A stretch of 64,000 nucleotides of DNA from Streptomyces sp. Alt3. GTDB taxonomy: Bacteria; Actinomycetota; Actinomycetes; Streptomycetales; Streptomycetaceae. Each line of letters opens with the position of its first letter. The stretch's first letter is position 1. Positions 50,798 through 58,826 of the stretch are shown here, in pieces. The stretch spans positions 5,518,001 through 5,582,000 of the forward strand of contig NZ_CP120983.1 in NCBI RefSeq assembly GCF_030719215.1, read 5' to 3'. The translations under genes and the position numbers were made by a program. Under the pieces are notes generated by a model, which ran no database searches, had not been told where the DNA came from, and worked only from the letters and a program-made list of their open reading frames with translations.

Positions 50798-52756
50798 GTG
50801 GGGCCCATTCCCTTGCAGCGGGACACAGTCCAGCGTCCCGGCACCGTCGTCGCAGGTCAGAGCGGCGATCCGCGTCCGGCCGCCCGCACGAGCCTGCCCG
50901 GAATCCCGCAGGCCTCGGCCGCGGCCCGCAGATTCGTCCGGGCCGCGCTCACCGACTGGACGGGGCTGGGGCTTCCCTCGTCCGGTGAGTTCGGGGAGCG
51001 GCTGACCGACGACGCTCTGACCGTGGCCAGCGAACTGGTCACCAACGCCGTCGTGCACGCCGGTACGACCGTCGAGCTGCTCCTCAGGCTGGAGGACCCG
51101 GCCGGCCCCGAACCGGCCGCCCTCGTACTGGAGATCACCGACCACCATCCGGCCCGGTCGGTGCGCGACGAGCGGGCCGACCGGCCCGACCCCGCCGAGT
51201 ACGGCCGGGGGCTCCAGCTCGTCGCCACCCTCGCCGAGTCCTGGGGCATCACCTATCGCACCGGCCTCAAGACCGTCTGGGCCCGCCTCCTCGGGGACGA
51301 CCGTTACGGACTGCCCGACACCCCGGCCGCCGACGACGCCTCGCGCAGGCGCGGACTGCGCGACGGCGGGATCCTCACCCCCGCGGCCGGGCAGGCCGCG
51401 CGCGACGACGCGGGCTGGGCAGGGCGTGGCGGGCTCTCCTTCCTCGCCGAGGCCTCCGGCCTCCTCGCGGGCCAGCTCGACGAGGACACGGTGGCCTCGA
51501 CAGCGGGCCGCCTCCTGGTGCCGCGGCTCGCCGACTGGTGCGCGATATGGCTGGAGAGCGAGGGCGGCGGCCCGGCGGCCGCCCCCAGGCTCGCGGGGGT
51601 CTGGCACAGCGACGAGGCACGGACCGAGCTGCTGCGCCCCACGCTGGAGAAGGAACCGCTCCGGTTACCCGGCAGTGTCGGTGCCGGCCCCGTACCCATC
51701 CCCTGGCCGGGCGGCGCCGCGGAGCGCGGTGACGGTACGGGAGCCGCGCTGGCCCACCGCATCGTCTCGGGCGGGCGCACGCTCGGCGCGCTGCTCGTGG
51801 GCCGCGAGGGCGACGACCACATTCCCGACGAGGTGGCCATCCTCCTCGCGGACTTCGTACGGCGGGTGGGCCTCGCCGTGGGCGCCGCCCGCGCCTACAC
51901 CCGGCAGGCCACCATCAGCCGCATCCTGCAGCGCGGACTGCTGCCCAGCAAGGTCGCCGAGATACCCGGGGTCACCAGCGCCCTGGTGTACGAGCCGGGT
52001 GACGACGGCGTGGTCGGCGGCGACTTCTACGACCTGTTCCCGTGCCCCGGCGGCCGCTGGTGCTTCGTGCTCGGGGACGTCCAGGGCAGCGGGCCCGAGG
52101 CCGCCGTCGTCACCGGCCTCGCCCGGCCCTGGCTGCGTCTGCTGTCCCGGGAGGGCTTCCGCGTCGGAGAGGTCCTCGACCGGCTCAACCGGCTCCTCCT
52201 GGACGACGCCATGGAGGCCGCCGAGGCCGCCGCCCTCATGGTCGCGGCTGCCGGCGGCCAGCAGCTCCAGGGCGGCGAGCAGATCCAGGACGGCACTCAG
52301 TCCCGCTTCCTCTCCCTGCTGTACGGCTCCCTCGTGCCGCTCCCGGACGGCGGGGTGCGCTGCACCGTGGCGAGCGCCGGCCACCCCCTCCCGCTGCTGC
52401 TGCGCCCCGACGGCTCCGTACGCCCGGCCGCCGAGCCGCAGGTGCTGCTCGGCGTCGTCGAGGACGTGGCGTACGACAGCCAGAGTTTCGACCTGGCACC
52501 CGGCGACAGCCTCCTCTGCGTCACCGACGGGGTGACGGAGCGGCGCTCGGGGCGGCTGATGTTCGACGACGGTGACGGCCTCGCACGGGTCCTGGCGGGC
52601 TGCGCGGGGCTTACCGCCGCCGGGATGGCCGACCGGATCAAGCAGGCCGTCCACGCCTTCGCCGAGCGCCCGCCCGACGACGACCTGGCCCTGCTGGTGC
52701 TCCAGGTCGACGGGGGGCGGCACACGGCTGTGCGGGATGACTCCGCGGGCGAGTGA
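50798..52756 (+). CDS. Three-domain regulator: ATPase-like, GAF, SpoIIE phosphatase
   Basis: 652 residues. GTG at 50798 has AGGAG 8 nt upstream; ATG at 50726 is an alternative without one. Residues about 20-175 form a GHKL ATPase of the RsbW/SpoIIAB type (ASELVTNAVVHAGTTVELLL, YGRGLQLVATLAESWGI). About 215-385 look like a GAF domain. The last 250 residues are a PP2C SpoIIE/RsbU phosphatase (GDFYDLFPCPGGRWCFVLGD, VASAGHPLPLLLRPDG, SLLCVTDGVTERRSG, ERPPDDDLALLVL). It would modify an anti-anti-sigma factor; the partner is not in the window. It ends 11 nt before hemW. Confidence 0.9.
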   Translation: MGPIPLQRDTVQRPGTVVAGQSGDPRPAARTSLPGIPQASAAARRFVRAALTDWTGLGLPSSGEFGERLTDDALTVASELVTNAVVHAGTTVELLLRLEDPAGPEPAALVLEITDHHPARSVRDERADRPDPAEYGRGLQLVATLAESWGITYRTGLKTVWARLLGDDRYGLPDTPAADDASRRRGLRDGGILTPAAGQAARDDAGWAGRGGLSFLAEASGLLAGQLDEDTVASTAGRLLVPRLADWCAIWLESEGGGPAAAPRLAGVWHSDEARTELLRPTLEKEPLRLPGSVGAGPVPIPWPGGAAERGDGTGAALAHRIVSGGRTLGALLVGREGDDHIPDEVAILLADFVRRVGLAVGAARAYTRQATISRILQRGLLPSKVAEIPGVTSALVYEPGDDGVVGGDFYDLFPCPGGRWCFVLGDVQGSGPEAAVVTGLARPWLRLLSREGFRVGEVLDRLNRLLLDDAMEAAEAAALMVAAAGGQQLQGGEQIQDGTQSRFLSLLYGSLVPLPDGGVRCTVASAGHPLPLLLRPDGSVRPAAEPQVLLGVVEDVAYDSQSFDLAPGDSLLCVTDGVTERRSGRLMFDDGDGLARVLAGCAGLTAAGMADRIKQAVHAFAERPPDDDLALLVLQVDGGRHTAVRDDSAGE

Positions 52757-52767
52757 CAATGGACGGT

Positions 52768-54000
52768 ATGCCTTCCGTACTGCCCGATGGTGAGCCCGTG
52801 CCCGACGACGGGGCGCTGCCCCGCCATGCCCTGGAAGGCGCCGCCGGCCGTCCGCTCGGTTTCTACCTGCACGTGCCCTACTGCGCCACCCGCTGCGGCT
52901 ACTGCGACTTCAACACCTACACCGCGACCGAGCTGCGTGGTTCCGGGGGCGCCCTGGCGTCCCGGGACAACTACGCCGCCCATCTCGTCGAGGAGGTCCG
53001 CCAGGCCCGCAAGGTGCTCGGCGACGACCCCCGTCCCGTCCGCACGGTCTTCGTCGGCGGCGGTACGCCGACGCTGCTGCCCGCCGCCGACCTCGTCCGG
53101 ATGCTCGCGGCGATCCGTGAGGAGTTCGGGCTGGCGGAGGACGCGGAGATCACCACGGAGGCCAACCCGGAGTCCGTCGACCCGGCCTATCTCGCGGCAC
53201 TCCGGGAGGGCGGCTTCAACCGCGTCTCCTTCGGCATGCAGAGCGCCCGGCAGCACGTCCTGAAGGTCCTGGACCGCACCCACACGCCCGGCAGGCCCGA
53301 GGCCTGTGTCGCCGAGGCCCGCGCGGCCGGCTTCGAGCACGTCAACCTCGACCTGATCTACGGCACCCCCGGTGAGTCCGACGACGACTGGCGGGCCTCC
53401 CTGGACGCGGCGATCGGCGCAGGACCCGACCACGTGTCGGCGTACGCGCTGATCGTGGAGGAGGGGACCCAGCTCGCCCGCCGCATCCGCCGGGGCGAGG
53501 TCCCGATGACGGACGACGACGTCCACGCCGACCGCTACCTGATTGCCGACGAGGCGATGGCGGCCGCGGGTTTCTCCTGGTACGAGGTGTCGAACTGGTC
53601 CCGTACGCCCGAGGGCCGCTGCCTGCACAACGAGCTGTACTGGCGCGGGGCCGACTGGTGGGGCGCCGGACCGGGCGCGCACAGCCATGTCGGAGGGGTG
53701 CGCTGGTGGAACGTCAAGCACCCCGGGGCCTACGCGCAGGCACTCGCCGAGGGCCGCTCGCCGGGGGCCGGCCGTGAGGTGCTCGGGGACGAGGACCGGC
53801 GGGTCGAGCGGATCCTGCTGGAGCTGCGGCTCGTCGAGGGCTGCCCGCTGTCCCTGCTCGCTCCCGCAGGTCTCGCGGCGGCCGCCCGCGCCGTGACCGA
53901 CGGGCTGCTGGAGCCCGGACCGTACGGTGAGGGACGCGCGGTCCTCACCCTCCGCGGCCGGCTGCTGGCCGACGCCGTGGTGCGGGACCTGGTGGACTAG
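52768..54000 (+). CDS. hemW: HemW haem chaperone, radical SAM superfamily
   Basis: 410 residues. GFYLHVPYCATRCGYCDFNTY carries the CxxxCxxC cluster motif, followed by VRTVFVGGGTPTLLPA, TTEANPESVDPAYLAALREG and FGMQSARQHVLKVLDRTHTP. It is related to coproporphyrinogen dehydrogenase HemN but of the HemW class that delivers haem. ATG at 52768 is chosen; ATG 52759 is 3 codons earlier. GACAAT occurs 7 nt before 52768. It begins right after the SpoIIE-type gene. Confidence 0.92.
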   Translation: MPSVLPDGEPVPDDGALPRHALEGAAGRPLGFYLHVPYCATRCGYCDFNTYTATELRGSGGALASRDNYAAHLVEEVRQARKVLGDDPRPVRTVFVGGGTPTLLPAADLVRMLAAIREEFGLAEDAEITTEANPESVDPAYLAALREGGFNRVSFGMQSARQHVLKVLDRTHTPGRPEACVAEARAAGFEHVNLDLIYGTPGESDDDWRASLDAAIGAGPDHVSAYALIVEEGTQLARRIRRGEVPMTDDDVHADRYLIADEAMAAAGFSWYEVSNWSRTPEGRCLHNELYWRGADWWGAGPGAHSHVGGVRWWNVKHPGAYAQALAEGRSPGAGREVLGDEDRRVERILLELRLVEGCPLSLLAPAGLAAAARAVTDGLLEPGPYGEGRAVLTLRGRLLADAVVRDLVD

Positions 54001-54032
54001 CCGGCCAGGACGCCCGACGAGCCGCCGAGCCC

Positions 54033-54052
54033 GCCGAGCCCGCATGCTCGGC
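54033..54052. terminator. Hairpin between convergent genes
   Basis: GCCGAGC (54033-54039) pairs with GCTCGGC (54046-54052) around a 6-nt loop. Confidence 0.45.
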
Positions 54053-54089
54053 ACCGGGAGAGGCCTCAGCCGCCCCCCCCGGAGCACCC

Positions 54090-57017
54090 CTACGGCACCC
54101 GGCAGTCCGCGCGGGTGAGCGGTGTGCGGTCACCCGCGGCCCGGCCGCACACGCTGCGGCTCCGGGCGTCCGGGCCCGGGCGGGTGACCTCGACGACGTC
54201 CAGGCCGTGCACCCTCTGGTCGGTGTAGGGAATCGTCCCCCGGAAGGTGATCGTCCCGGTCGGCATGTCGTGCAGGGCCACCGAGTACAGCGTCGCCCAG
54301 GTCTCTGCCGCGCTCTGCGGGTTGTCGCTGCGGGTGGCCGCCGCGTAGAGGGCCGCCGTCGCCTGGTAGGAGATGACGGTCTGCCCGCTGGTGAACAGCC
54401 GGTCCTCGTACGGGCGCTCCTTCGGCAGGGCGGGCAGCTGCTGTCCCTCGGGGAGCAGCGACTGCAGCGCCTTGCGGGAGTCCTCGTAGAACGCCCGGCC
54501 CCCGCCCTGGCTCATCGGTGCGAGGGCGCCGTAGTAGAGCGTGACCTTGTCCGCGAGCTTCGTCGCGTCGTCGAACCGTGCCTTGGTGAGGTCGTCGCCC
54601 GTGAAGACCGTGATGGCCTTGTCCGAACAGCCCGCCGTCTGCCCGAGGCCGGACATCAGCGTGTTGACGTCCTCGACCCGGCCGGCGAAGTACAGGGCGT
54701 CGGGCACGCGCTCCGCCCCGCAGATGGCGTGCAGGGGCGCGTCGAGATTGGCGGAGTTGCCGTCCTTCGACAGGGAGTACCGGGTGTCGGAGACCAGGGC
54801 GAAGCCCGACTCCTTCAGCATCCGCAGACCGACCCGGCGCTGCTCGGTCGTGTAACGGTCCTTGTCCTCGTTGCCCACCTTCCTGGACAGGACGACGGCC
54901 TGCGGATCCTCCAGCCGGTCCGCCAGCTGGCCGGCGACGAGCCCGACGGCGTCCGCCTGCTCCTCGTCGGTGGCGGCCAGACCGAAGTAGTTCGGGTACT
55001 CACGGGCCAGGTCGCTGCCCGAGTTCGTGGTGTCCACCACGGGCAGCCCGGCGCGCTGGAGGAGCCCGGTGACCGCCGCGCTCTCCGTGGTGTTGCGTCC
55101 GAGGCCCACCACGCCGACGACGGAGGAGTCCCGCCGGGCCACCTCGATGATCTTCTTGACCGCCGTCGTCTGCCGCAGCATGTCCTGGCCGCCGTTGGCC
55201 GTCAGCACCCGGAGCTTGACGGAACGATTCGCCGTGTCGTTGACGAACCGCTGGTGCAGGTAGACGCCGGTCAGCTCCTCCAGGCCCTTGCGGGTGTCCT
55301 CGCGGTTCGTGTCGGTGCCCGTCAGCGGGCCCGCGTAGACGACGGTGACACGCGGCGCTCCCGGCGGGATGCCGGCGTTCTGCTCGCGTATCGCCTGCTC
55401 GATCCGCTCGAAGGTGACGCCCTTGCCCACCCCGTTGAGCTGGAGGGTGTTGCCCTCGGCGAAGCGCACCTGCGGGACCGTCGCCACCCCCACGCACTCG
55501 TCGGCGCCCCCGGGTCCGGCCAGTCTGACCGAGTCCGTGCTCCGGCCCACGAGCGGGCCGTAGCAGTACGTCTCCTTCCAGTGCGCGCTCCACAGGAAGG
55601 TCCCCAGCAGCGCGCAGACCAGCACGAGGGTGACGGTCCTCCGCGACATCACCCACCACGCCCAGGTACGGCGTACGCGGTGGGTGACGAGCTGGAGGTG
55701 GGCGTGTTCGTGGGTCAGCTGCTCGGAGGACAGGGGCAGCCGCAGCACCCAGGCCAGCGTCACGGCCGCCGCCGGCGCCTGCCCCACGCTCAGGTCCTCG
55801 ACCCAGGTCTCGTACCGTGCGCGGGCCCCCGTGCTCGCCCCGGCGTTCGCGGGCGGCTCCGGCGGCAGCGGCGGGGTGTGCCGCATGATCCGGTCGGCGG
55901 GCAGGGAGGCCAGGAGCAGCAGCGGATCCACCTCGCTGCGCCGCGAACGCACGTTGTTGACGGCGTTGATCAGCAGGACGCCGCCGTTGTCCTGGGTGGC
56001 CGTGGGGAGGAAGACCACCGGCGGGACGGTGCGCTTGCCGCGACGCCAGTCCGGGGCGTGCGCCCGGTAGCTGTCCAGCAGGTCCTCCAGCAGCGCCTGG
56101 ACCCGCAGCTCCAGATGGAACTGGCGCGCGTGCTCGTCGCCGGCCGCCGCGTCGGCCACCCGCTCGGCGACGGCGGCCGCCCGCGCCCGGATCACCCGCC
56201 ACGAACCGCTGGGGGAGAAGCGCGACCAGCCGTCGGACGGGTACGCGGTGCTCGACGCGGCGAGGGACGACGTGGTCGCGAGCCATCTGCTGGCCCCGCG
56301 CAGCCAGAGCAGCGGCGGCGCCGCCCTCGTCATCAGCCGTACGACCGCCAGGCCGAGCAGGGCCGCGGCGGCCACCAGGGCGGTGAGCACCCAGCCGATC
56401 TCGCCGAGCAGCACGCTGAGCACGGCGATGAAGACGGCCCCCAGGAAGGTCTCCGGGCGGACCGAGGCGCGCAGGGAGTCCCACCAGCTGTTGCGCCCCG
56501 ACCGGCTCGGCCGCCAGCGCAGGCTGCCCAGCTGTTCCAGGATCCGTTCGTCGCGCTCCCGGGCGGAACCCCGGCCCGGCTGTGCGACGACCGTCGCGGT
56601 GGCCTGCTCGATGGCCGCGAGCAGCCGGGAGCGGGGAAAGACGAACGGCTTGTACTGCGAGGTGCCCCGGGTCTCCCAGGGCCGCTCGGTGAGGGCGCGG
56701 ACCATGGAGAGCGCCGCCTCGTACGGGGTGTCACCGCCCCCGTCGAGGAGCTTCACCGGGACCCGGCGCAGCTGGTTCGCACGGTGGACCTGGTGGACGA
56801 TCTGCTCGACCCTGGCGTCGGTCTCCGGGCCGGCGGAGGCGTCCTCGGCCTGCGCGACGACCAGAGGCATCACCGGCCGGTTGACCCGGTACTGGTCGAT
56901 CAGCTGCTGCATGAGGTGGAAGACGGCGGAGGCCGCCTCGTTCTCCGCACTGTCCCGCCACACTTCGCGCGTCATCAGCCCCGTGCCTTCCCCTGAGCCC
57001 GGCCCTGCCGTCATCAC
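54090..57017 (-). CDS. Large membrane protein with extracellular type-1 solute-binding-like domain
   Basis: 975 residues. A soluble N-terminal domain (1-190) is followed by a two-helix membrane hairpin (about 192-232), a second soluble domain (232-445), a third membrane helix (about 450-470, RRTVTLVLVCALLGTFLW) and a C-terminal domain of about 490 residues resembling Leu/Ile/Val-binding type-1 periplasmic proteins (VTVVYAGPLTGTDTNREDTR, VVGVVGLGRNTTESAAVTGL, VVDTTNSGSDLAREYPNYFG). No lipobox or signal peptide is present at the N-terminus, and no P-loop. With no transporter genes nearby, it may be a sensor rather than an uptake component. GTG 57017 lacks a clear ribosome binding site. Confidence 0.8.
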   Translation of the reverse strand: MMTAGPGSGEGTGLMTREVWRDSAENEAASAVFHLMQQLIDQYRVNRPVMPLVVAQAEDASAGPETDARVEQIVHQVHRANQLRRVPVKLLDGGGDTPYEAALSMVRALTERPWETRGTSQYKPFVFPRSRLLAAIEQATATVVAQPGRGSARERDERILEQLGSLRWRPSRSGRNSWWDSLRASVRPETFLGAVFIAVLSVLLGEIGWVLTALVAAAALLGLAVVRLMTRAAPPLLWLRGASRWLATTSSLAASSTAYPSDGWSRFSPSGSWRVIRARAAAVAERVADAAAGDEHARQFHLELRVQALLEDLLDSYRAHAPDWRRGKRTVPPVVFLPTATQDNGGVLLINAVNNVRSRRSEVDPLLLLASLPADRIMRHTPPLPPEPPANAGASTGARARYETWVEDLSVGQAPAAAVTLAWVLRLPLSSEQLTHEHAHLQLVTHRVRRTWAWWVMSRRTVTLVLVCALLGTFLWSAHWKETYCYGPLVGRSTDSVRLAGPGGADECVGVATVPQVRFAEGNTLQLNGVGKGVTFERIEQAIREQNAGIPPGAPRVTVVYAGPLTGTDTNREDTRKGLEELTGVYLHQRFVNDTANRSVKLRVLTANGGQDMLRQTTAVKKIIEVARRDSSVVGVVGLGRNTTESAAVTGLLQRAGLPVVDTTNSGSDLAREYPNYFGLAATDEEQADAVGLVAGQLADRLEDPQAVVLSRKVGNEDKDRYTTEQRRVGLRMLKESGFALVSDTRYSLSKDGNSANLDAPLHAICGAERVPDALYFAGRVEDVNTLMSGLGQTAGCSDKAITVFTGDDLTKARFDDATKLADKVTLYYGALAPMSQGGGRAFYEDSRKALQSLLPEGQQLPALPKERPYEDRLFTSGQTVISYQATAALYAAATRSDNPQSAAETWATLYSVALHDMPTGTITFRGTIPYTDQRVHGLDVVEVTRPGPDARSRSVCGRAAGDRTPLTRADCRVP

Positions 57018-57094
57018 TCAATAACGGATGGTCCGTGTGTGGCGCAGGTGTTCACGGGGATCGATACCGGATCCTCCTCGACGCTACCGGGACA

Positions 57095-57913
57095 TCAGGC
57101 AGGAAGGGTGACGAAGTCGATCAATTCCTCCACGCGGCCCAGCAGTTGCGGTTCCAGGTCCTTGTAGGAGCCGACCCTGGACAGGATGTGCTGCCAGGCG
57201 GCTCCCGTGTTCTCCGGCCAGCCCAGCGCGCGGCACACGCCGGTCTTCCAGTCCTGGCCGCGCGGCACGGCCGGCCACCCGGGGATGCCCACGGACGACG
57301 GCTTCACGGCCTCCCACACGTCGATGTACGGATGCCCCACCACCAGCACGTCGGCGTCGGTGACCTGAGCGGCGATCCGGGACTCCTTCGAGCCGGGGAC
57401 CAGGTGGTCGACCAGCACCCCGAGCCGGGCGTCCGGGCCGGGTGCGAACTCCCGCACGATCGCGGGGAGGTCGTCCACACCCTCCAGGTACTCCACCACC
57501 ACGCCCTCGATGCGCAGGTCGTCGCCCCAGACCCGCTCCACGAGCTCGGCGTCGTGCCGCCCCTCCACATAGATCCGGCCCGCGCGCGCCACCCGTGCCC
57601 GCGCCCCGGGGACCGCCACCGAACCGGAGGCGGTCCGCGCGGGCCGGACCGGGCCGCCGGCCGACGGACGCACGAGCGTGACCACCTTCCCCTCCAGCAG
57701 GAAGCCGCGGGGCTCCATGGGGAAGACCCGGTGCTTGCCGAAGCGGTCCTCCAGCGTGACCGTCGGCCCCTGTGCCGTCCTCTCGCACCGGATCACCGCG
57801 CCGCAGAAGCCGCTGACAACCTCCTCGACCACCAGATCGGGCTCGGCGGGCACCTCCGGGGCGGGGGCGGACTTCTTCCACGGCGGGGTCAGGTCCGGCT
57901 GGTAGCTGCGCAT
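57095..57913 (-). CDS. DUF3097-like protein with possible Toprim-like core
   Basis: 272 residues. An N-terminal beta-rich region (about 25-105) precedes GRIYVEGRHDAELVERVWGD, VVVEYLEGVDDLPAIVREFA and LGVLVDHLVPGSKESRIAAQ, then DADVLVVGHPYIDVWEAVKP. The spacing of a Glu after a beta-strand, EGRHD, and a later DH..GSKE strand recalls Toprim domains of primases and RNase M5; this is my inference. I recall the family only as a domain of unknown function. TATCGT sits 6 nt before the ATG, and a metallo-hydrolase gene lies just upstream. Confidence 0.75.
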   Translation of the reverse strand: MRSYQPDLTPPWKKSAPAPEVPAEPDLVVEEVVSGFCGAVIRCERTAQGPTVTLEDRFGKHRVFPMEPRGFLLEGKVVTLVRPSAGGPVRPARTASGSVAVPGARARVARAGRIYVEGRHDAELVERVWGDDLRIEGVVVEYLEGVDDLPAIVREFAPGPDARLGVLVDHLVPGSKESRIAAQVTDADVLVVGHPYIDVWEAVKPSSVGIPGWPAVPRGQDWKTGVCRALGWPENTGAAWQHILSRVGSYKDLEPQLLGRVEELIDFVTLPA

Positions 57914-57919
57914 GGCACG

Positions 57920-57925
57920 ACGATA
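57920..57925 (-). promoter_or_regulatory. -10 box for a leaderless DUF3097-like transcript
   Basis: On the minus strand TATCGT ends 6 nt before the ATG at 57913; no ribosome binding site is present. Confidence 0.5.
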
Positions 57926-57938
57926 AACGGGCGCCCGT

Positions 57939-58661
57939 TCACGACACGCCGAAGCGGGCGGCGAGTTGATCACGCTGCGCCCGTACGAACGCCGCGTCGA
58001 CGACCGCCCCGTGCCCCGGTACGTACAGCGCGTCCTCGCCGCCCAGTTCGAGCAGCCGGTCCAGAGCGGCCGGCCAGTGCGTGGGGACCGCGTCCCGGCC
58101 CGCCTGAGGTTCGCCCGACTCCTCGACCAGATCGCCGCAGAGCACCACGACGGGGGAACCGGGCACCAGTACGGCGAGGTCGTGGCCGCTGTGACCGGGG
58201 CCCACATTGGCCAGCAGCACCTGGAACCCGTCGCCGAGGTCGAGCGTCCACTCGCCGCTCACCTGGTGACGCGGGGGCACCAGGGCGTCCGTGGCGGCCG
58301 TGGCGTCCGCCTCGCTCATCCCGTGCCGCATCGCGTCCGCCCGCAGCTCCCCGGCCCCCCGCGCCAGGAGATCCGCCGTCCCGACCGCGCCGTAGACCTC
58401 CGCCCCGGAGAACGCGGCCGTGCCCAGCACATGGTCGAAGTGCGGATGGCTCAGTGCGATATGCGTCACCCTCCGGCCCAGCAGGGCCTCCGCCTGGGTC
58501 CTCAGTTCCACACCCTCCCGGAGCGTCGAACCCGTGTCGTGGAGCAGCACGCCGTCCGCCCCGGCCACCAGCGTCACGGTCGCGTCCCAGACGGGCAGGC
58601 GCCGCCGCCCGATACCGTTGCCCAACCGCTCCCAGCCGAACTCTTCCCAAGAGACATCCAT
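57939..58661 (-). CDS. Metallo-beta-lactamase fold hydrolase
   Basis: 240 residues. ITHIALSHPHFDHVLGTAAF-type sequence gives the HxHxDH zinc motif; later ligands are in NVGPGHSGHDLAVLVPG (His), VVVLCGDLVEESGEPQ (Asp) and YVPGHGAVVDAAF (His). It is a single-domain hydrolase of unknown substrate, glyoxalase II-like. TAGCGT lies 6 nt before the ATG. It precedes the DUF3097-like gene on the same strand with 25 bp between them. Confidence 0.9.
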   Translation of the reverse strand: MDVSWEEFGWERLGNGIGRRRLPVWDATVTLVAGADGVLLHDTGSTLREGVELRTQAEALLGRRVTHIALSHPHFDHVLGTAAFSGAEVYGAVGTADLLARGAGELRADAMRHGMSEADATAATDALVPPRHQVSGEWTLDLGDGFQVLLANVGPGHSGHDLAVLVPGSPVVVLCGDLVEESGEPQAGRDAVPTHWPAALDRLLELGGEDALYVPGHGAVVDAAFVRAQRDQLAARFGVS

Positions 58662-58667
58662 ACAGCG

Positions 58668-58673
58668 ACGCTA
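58668..58673 (-). promoter_or_regulatory. -10 box for a leaderless hydrolase transcript
   Basis: On the minus strand TAGCGT ends 6 nt before the ATG at 58661. Confidence 0.55.
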
Positions 58674-58718
58674 TCGGCAACGACCTGCACGGTCCCACGA
58701 CGGCGTGGCCGGTCGCCC

Positions 58719-58749
58719 TTGCCCACGCCCCACCCCGCCCCCGTACACT
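58719..58749 (+). promoter_or_regulatory. hrcA-dnaJ promoter
   Basis: TTGCCC (58719-58724) and TACACT (58744-58749) are separated by 19 bp. The predicted start lies just before the CIRCE element. Confidence 0.5.
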
Positions 58750-58763
58750 GACCGGGGGGATTG

Positions 58764-58790
58764 CTGGCACTCGAACGCACAGAGTGCCAG
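58764..58790 (+). promoter_or_regulatory. CIRCE operator for HrcA
   Basis: CTGGCACTC (58764-58772), 9 bp, GAGTGCCAG (58782-58790): a perfect 9-bp inverted repeat with the exact CIRCE spacing. The usual consensus is TTAGCACTC-N9-GAGTGCTAA; the outer bases differ symmetrically. It lies 37 bp before hrcA, fitting autoregulation by HrcA. Confidence 0.93.
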
Positions 58791-58826
58791 GCAGACGCCG
58801 AAGAACCACAGCTGGAGGTGTGCGCG

